Part shown: in pieces, positions 59,601 to 64,000 of the stretch
Layout: every line of letters begins with the position of its first letter
How positions within the stretch are numbered: the first letter of the stretch is position 1
DNA from: Streblospio benedicti
Taxonomy: Eukaryota; Annelida; Polychaeta; Spionida; Spionidae
Length of the DNA stretch: 64,000 nucleotides
NCBI GenBank assembly: GCA_019095985.1
Contig: CM032665.1
Location: 36,065,556 to 36,129,555 of the forward strand
Reading direction: 5' to 3'
The notes under the pieces: generated by a model
Told to the model about the DNA's origin: nothing
Database searches by the model: none
What the model saw: the letters and a program-made list of their open reading frames with translations, nothing else
Translations under genes and position numbers: made by a program

Positions 59601-60400
59601 GTCCTATGTTGAGCAATGTTTAGATGATCATTTCATAAGATGACGGCCCTTATGTCCTTGCAATATTTTACAGTGTAGCAGCCTTTCCATCGGAGTTGCG
59701 TGGCTAACTTTAAACTGCCATTTTGTTGTAGAATGTGCTATTCTAACAACACATGTGCATTTATCATACGCCAGCGCCAATCTGTGTCATTTAGCACAGT
59801 GTACGACGCCTTATTCATCACGACTTTGACCAATAGCAATTTCTTTGTGCCAACGGCTGGTGCCGGTGCAGGTGTCATGGCGAATGATAACATCGCAGAT
59901 TTCTAAAAATATTTGGTAATTTTCCTTGAATTTCGGAATATACAATTCCGTCACAAGGTTCAGAATCAGTGTCAAATTTCTGAAGAATTCCGAAATTTCA
60001 GAATAGTTGGCTGGTCTGCAACAAAAGCCTTTACAGCCACAATATTCGTCATTTTCTATCCGATGACACCAATTTTCAAGGTAGATGGTCATGTATGACA
60101 GACTTAGCAACAGAAACCAACCATGTGAGTGAAGATAAAACGCATCAGTATATGCCAGAGGTATTCTTATAGCGCATGGACGAAAGAAATTGTGCTCAAG
60201 ATTGATTTCCAGCCTGTTTAGAGTGAACAATTCAAACTGGCGATTTCAAAAGTAAACATTTACCGCACTAAAGCTGTCGATTTCCGTACCATCACTTGTG
60301 ATTATGCATATTAACTGTGGATTGATTGAACGCTGTGTTATTACTGAAGCAATACTTACTAATTTTATGGCAACGTGTTCATTGTTGTACAAGTTTTTAC
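47640..60400 (-). CDS. CSNK1G: Casein kinase 1 gamma, 5' end outside the window
   Basis: Eleven minus-strand exons: 60400-60360, 59522-59453, 58249-58101, 55508-55274, 54884-54714, 54544-54396, 53293-53171, 52167-52057, 51607-51506, 49770-49664, 47697-47640. All are GT-AG and in phase (about 437 aa). This is a membrane-attached Ser/Thr kinase that in animals phosphorylates Wnt co-receptor LRP6 and other targets. Visible features are [14 protein letters not shown] with the ATP-binding Lys, [34 protein letters not shown] (catalytic loop), [14 protein letters not shown] (DFG), [20 protein letters not shown] and [18 protein letters not shown]. The tail has STPVGS and [13 protein letters not shown], then [18 protein letters not shown], the cysteine/basic palmitoylated end typical of the gamma type. 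The glycine-loop exon should lie to the right of 64000. Exons at 53171, 52057 and 51506 are multiples of three and phase 0 on both sides. Confidence 0.96.
49271..49377. repeat. Inverted repeat with GTTTGATACTAGAA arms
   Basis: GTTTGATACTAGAATTTTTT followed by ATTGAAC pairs with GTTCAATAAAAATTTCTAGT followed by ATCAAAC across a loop of about 45 bp. A further pair, AACAGATAGTC/GACTATCTGTT, lies at about 49400-49454. It lies in the last CK1 gamma intron. Confidence 0.65.
56247..57079. mobile_element. CAG-ended element, 6-bp target duplication GAAATC
   Basis: The 833-bp element has 16-bp ends CAGGGCTGCCAAGTTG and (inverted) CAGTGCTGCCAAGTTG. Perfect GAAATC flanks both sides (56241-56246, 57080-57085). 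No transposase domain was recognised. It lies in a CK1 gamma intron. Confidence 0.8.
59153..59389. mobile_element. CAG-ended MITE full of ACTCGTC motifs, TTATCT duplication
   Basis: The 237-bp element has 14-bp ends CAGGGTCAGGATTA, perfect on both sides. Flanks are TTATCT at 59147-59152 and 59390-59395, exact. The interior holds about eight copies of ACTCGTC/GACGAGT in both orientations. It lies in a CK1 gamma intron. Confidence 0.85.
59903..60015. mobile_element. Right-end fragment of the AGAGTTGCCAA family
   Basis: TTGAATTTCGGAATATACAA, CAAGGTTCAGAATCA and AATTCCGAAATTTCAGAATA match the right ends of the copies at 60719-61958 and 62170-63484 but stop at GTTGGCTGGTC. It lies in a CK1 gamma intron. 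Confidence 0.55.
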
Positions 60401-60718
60401 CTGAAAAGCAACAGAACAAATTAAGAAACAGTTCAGAGTCTTTGACAAGAGTTTCTAATAGTCTTTGCTTACAGTCACTAATGAAAAAACCCAGACTTAA
60501 ATAGGTGACTGTATATTGTGTATAACCTGCTAAACGCGGACAATACACACAATATACATGCCTGTTAGCCACAATTGGTTTTTAAATCTTTAAAAATTCA
60601 TTTTTTAATGAGACAAGAAAAATATTTATAACAATCATGCAATACAGATGAACTGTATTAGTATTTCATCAAACCAATTAAATCCTACAAGAAATTACGT
60701 TGAACTTGAAAATAGTGA

Positions 60719-61958
60719 TAGAGTTGCCAACCTCAAATTTAGAAATTTCTGAATCCTGAGGCCAAAATTTCTGAATCTTAAGTTTAATATGTATTTTAAA
60801 CTTGTATTTAAATAAGACTATTTCATAACACTGTTCTGTGTTTAGAAGGGTGAATGGACAGTGAAAATGCACATAAAAGTATAATTAACTTGGTTTCAAC
60901 ATATTTGATTATTAAAATATAAAGGTTTGGACAATGGTCGTCCTACTTTTCGCGTAAAACATTCAAAGTAAGGAAAAATCAATGACAAATGTACGTGATG
61001 TTTTTTTTTTTGAACCATTTTATGTTCACTATGTTACATAGTACACAGTTTTGAAAGTGATGAAATGAATCTTGTTGGACAGAAAAATGCATCACATTTT
61101 CAACAACAAAAATTGGGGGATACCCCCGAAACCCCCTGCCGTTGGAGCCGCGGGGAGAGCGTGTCTATTGACACACATGTATATAATGATAGTCATGCAT
61201 GTAGAGTTGGAAGAGCACTCGGTATGTGCAAATGAACATTACCTTAAAAGGTCAGGCGTGTACAACAATAATAATGCATCTTATGACATGATATGTCTTG
61301 TATGTACCATGAATTTTCACCATATCCATGTGTTCTTTTTCTTTTGACTTCTGATGCGCCAGTGCCTCCACAATGACAATGTCGTATCTACCAGTATGTT
61401 TGATACTAAAATCATCCAATATCGGACGTGACGCATACTCTTTTTCTATGCAGTGATATCATTGTATTTTTTTGAATATTCGTCCATGTACTTTTGCAAC
61501 ATTACGTTACTGGAGAGCACAAAAAATCATTTATTTTCAATAATTCTCATCAGTTTTACTTTCATATATCGTTGATAGGTCTTGTGGTGCAGGTGCATTG
61601 TGCATTTCACGACAAACAGAATCTGTCAGTCTCAATCATCGTGGCTGACTACCACATAAATCATAACACGCACAAACAGGGCTTCGCTGATCGAGACTGT
61701 CGCTGTCATTTAAATCGAGTGCATTTTTGTGCGCCGGTAAAAGCGTATACACGATGCGTGGTTCAATCGAGTACATTCGATAATGGCGGCGCCCATACGA
61801 GATAAAAAACATCGGTATTTTAAGAAAACAATACACTATTTTAAAATATTTGGGTTATTTCCACTGAATTTCGAAATAAAGATAATTCCGTCGGAAGCTT
61901 CGGAATGACAGTCAAATTTCGGAATGATTCCAAAATTTCAGAATACTTGGCAACTCTG
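60719..61958. mobile_element. Inverted-repeat element, copy 1, TAGTGA duplication
   Basis: The 1240-bp element has the left end TAGAGTTGCCAACC and the inverted right end CAGAGTTGCCAAGT. TAGTGA flanks both sides exactly (60713-60718, 61959-61964). Subterminal AAATTTCTGAAT / GGAATGATTCC motifs are repeated. No intact transposase was recognised. It is homologous over its length to 62170-63484. Confidence 0.8.
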
Positions 61959-62169
61959 TAGTGACTTCTAGTAGCCTATTTTACATGGGCCACTGTTACC
62001 CCTCTACATGTCACACCGTGTGTATGTTTAATAGTGAATAATTGGTGAGTATCATATCAATGACAATGGTCCCCTATTTGGTTCCATTGTTGTTGTTATT
62101 TGATTTTACTGTAAACACTGGTCTGTCACCTTGGTTGATGCTTTTCATATTGTATTAGTATTAGATATA

Positions 62170-63484
62170 CAGAGTTGCCAACCTCAAATTTTGAAATTTC
62201 TGAATTCCGAGGCCAAAATTTCTGAATTTGGGTCAAAATTTCTGAATCTTACGTTTAATATGGATTTTTAACTTATATTCAAATAAGACTATTTAATAAC
62301 ACTGTTATGAGTTTAGAAGGAACAAAGGACAGTAAAAATGCACATAAAAGTGTAATTAACTTAGTTTCAACATATTTGATAAAAAATGAACACAAAGGTT
62401 TGGACTATGGTCATCCTTCTTTTCGTGTAAAGACGTTCAAAGTGAGGAAAAATCAATGACAAATGTACGTGAGTAGTACAGTTTTGAAGGTGATGAAATG
62501 AATCTTGTTAGACATTTGAAAAAAATAAAAAACAGATCTACTTTAAGTCTTTCAAATACCAAAATTTGCTGCAAATTACACACTGAATTTCAGAAAAAAG
62601 CATCACATTTAAAAAAAAAATATTGGGGGATACTCCCCCAAAACCCCTGCCGCAAGATGGGGGTATCGCCCCTCTCGCACTCTCTCCCCGAGTCTATTGA
62701 CACCCAAAATGATAGTCAGTCATGTAGAGTTGGAAGAGCAAATGCGATATGCAAATGCATATTACCTTAGAAAGTCAGGCGTGCACAACAATAATAATGC
62801 ATCTAATGTCTTGTATGCATGACGAATCTTCACCATACTCATGTGTTATTTTGTCAAAATTTTTAATTTCTCATGCTCCACAATGACAATGTCGTATCCA
62901 CCACTATGTTTGATACTACAATCAAACGATATCGCGATTATCGGGCTTGACGCACAATCTTTTTCAATGCAGTTAGATCATTGTATTTTATTGAATACTA
63001 TTCCATGTATTGTTTCATCATTGCATTACTGGTGAACGCATAGATTCATTAATTTTCAATAATTCTTATCAGTTTCACTTTCATATACCGTTGATAGGTC
63101 TTGTCGAGCATGTGCATTTCACGACAACAATCAGAATCTGTTAGTCTCAATCATCGAGACTGGACACCGCATAAATGACAGCACACGTAACATTGGGTTT
63201 CGTGATCGAGACTAAATCCATTTACGACACGTCATTTAAATCGAGTGCATTTTTGCGCGCCTGTAAAAGCGTGTTTACACAATGCGTAGTTCAATCGAGT
63301 ACATTCCATAATGGCAGCGCCCATGTGCGGAAAAAAACATCGGTATTATAAGAAAAAATACAAGTTTTTAAAATATTTGGTCATTTCCCCTGAATTTCGT
63401 AATTTACCGATTCCGATCTGAATGATCGGAATTTGCTTCATATTTCGGAATGATTCCGAAATTTCGGAATACTTGGCAACTCTG
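62170..63484. mobile_element. Inverted-repeat element, copy 2
   Basis: The 1315-bp element starts CAGAGTTGCCAACC; the inverted end reads CAGAGTTGCCAAGT. Flanks TAGATATA and TATGATATA are similar but not an exact duplication. It is homologous to copy 1, 211 bp away, in the same orientation. Ends differ inward (TTTCTGAATT against ATTTCGGAAT). Confidence 0.78.
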
Positions 63485-64000
63485 TATGATATATAAAAAG
63501 TCTAGCATGAAAGCAAAGTTAAATGTGTAATAGAATGTTTTCTCTATGTAATACCTTAAGACTTTATTAACACAATGTAACTTAACAAGTATTCTACCAG
63601 ATCTGAGTCAACTCAGACTTTTTTTATGCAAAAATCGCCCTCTTTCCAACCATTTTTTCATGCAGAAGGACTGCCCATAGTCATGTGCTAATCCTAATCC
63701 TGTATGTCAAACATTAGCAAATAAGCAGGGTATTGATATAATTTTACTATCATTTGGAAGAACATTTTTTTCCTGCACACCAGCAAACCATTTATGTGAC
63801 TAATTTACAACGCCAAATTCTCACATTTCTATGAAAATTGACTCCACACATTGTATACCATTTTGAAGGAAAATACCTACTCTTCTTGTTGGTGACAAGG
63901 ACATACAATTATTTTTAATGACGTCATTATGAATTAACCACAAAAGATACAGCCTAAAAATCTTCCATTTATACCACAACTACACACTTCAGCTTCGATA

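Larger units (their letters stand above)
60401..64000. other. CK1 gamma intron upstream of the first visible exon
   Basis: Nearly filled by the two 1.2-1.3 kb copies of one element. The kinase glycine-loop exon (GxGxFGELRLG) was looked for on the minus strand and not found up to 64000. The stretch 63485-64000 shows nothing recognisable. Confidence 0.6.

Noticed and set aside
1-64000. Retroviral or LTR elements, Polintons, CRISPR arrays, toxin genes
   Set aside because: No long direct terminal repeats, capsid, integrase, envelope or spacer arrays were seen.

Overview
The window is nuclear DNA of a non-vertebrate animal, most likely a marine invertebrate; the phylum cannot be fixed from sequence alone. 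It carries short exons with GT-AG introns, five conserved animal genes, and dense DNA-transposon, SINE and LINE debris. The split codons of every coding exon were checked by eye, and all genes join in frame except where the sequence itself is corrupted.

Genes, left to right: (1) a Misato/MSTO1 homologue on the minus strand, 14167 down to 5269, 15 exons, 571 aa, complete. (2) 6-pyruvoyl-tetrahydropterin synthase (PTS), plus strand, 17147-20570, 5 exons, 143 aa, complete. (3) A UPF0489-family protein with an N-terminal membrane anchor, minus strand, 25675 down to 21905, 4 exons, 508 aa, complete, with a GC-AG intron. (4) An FKBP39/46-type nuclear peptidyl-prolyl isomerase with a nucleoplasmin-like N-terminus, plus strand, 25859-41981, its middle destroyed by corrupted sequence. 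(5) Casein kinase 1 gamma, minus strand, from 60400 down to 47640, lacking only its first exon(s), which lie beyond the right edge. Genes 1 and 2 diverge. Genes 3 and 4 are head-to-head with only 183 bp between start codons and probably share a promoter. Genes 2/3 and 4/5 converge. The genes serve unrelated housekeeping roles and do not form a pathway.

Quality problems: 1-733 and 951-1757 are near-identical copies flanking a 100-N gap (probable assembly duplication). Positions 27491-33987 consist almost wholly of homopolymer runs and look like a base-calling or consensus artefact. This block begins inside one FKBP exon and ends inside another, so real exons have been lost there.

Mobile DNA: at least five PIF/Harbinger-like elements with 3-bp TTA/TAA target duplications; several CAG-starting inverted-repeat elements, some with apparent 6-bp duplications and one with a clean 8-bp duplication, each filled with its own short internal motif; pogo-like terminal fragments; two tRNA-related SINE families; three LINE reverse-transcriptase fragments; and two hammerhead-ribozyme-like relics of the Penelope-like type. 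One Harbinger-like MITE sits exactly on a splice donor and supplies part of it.
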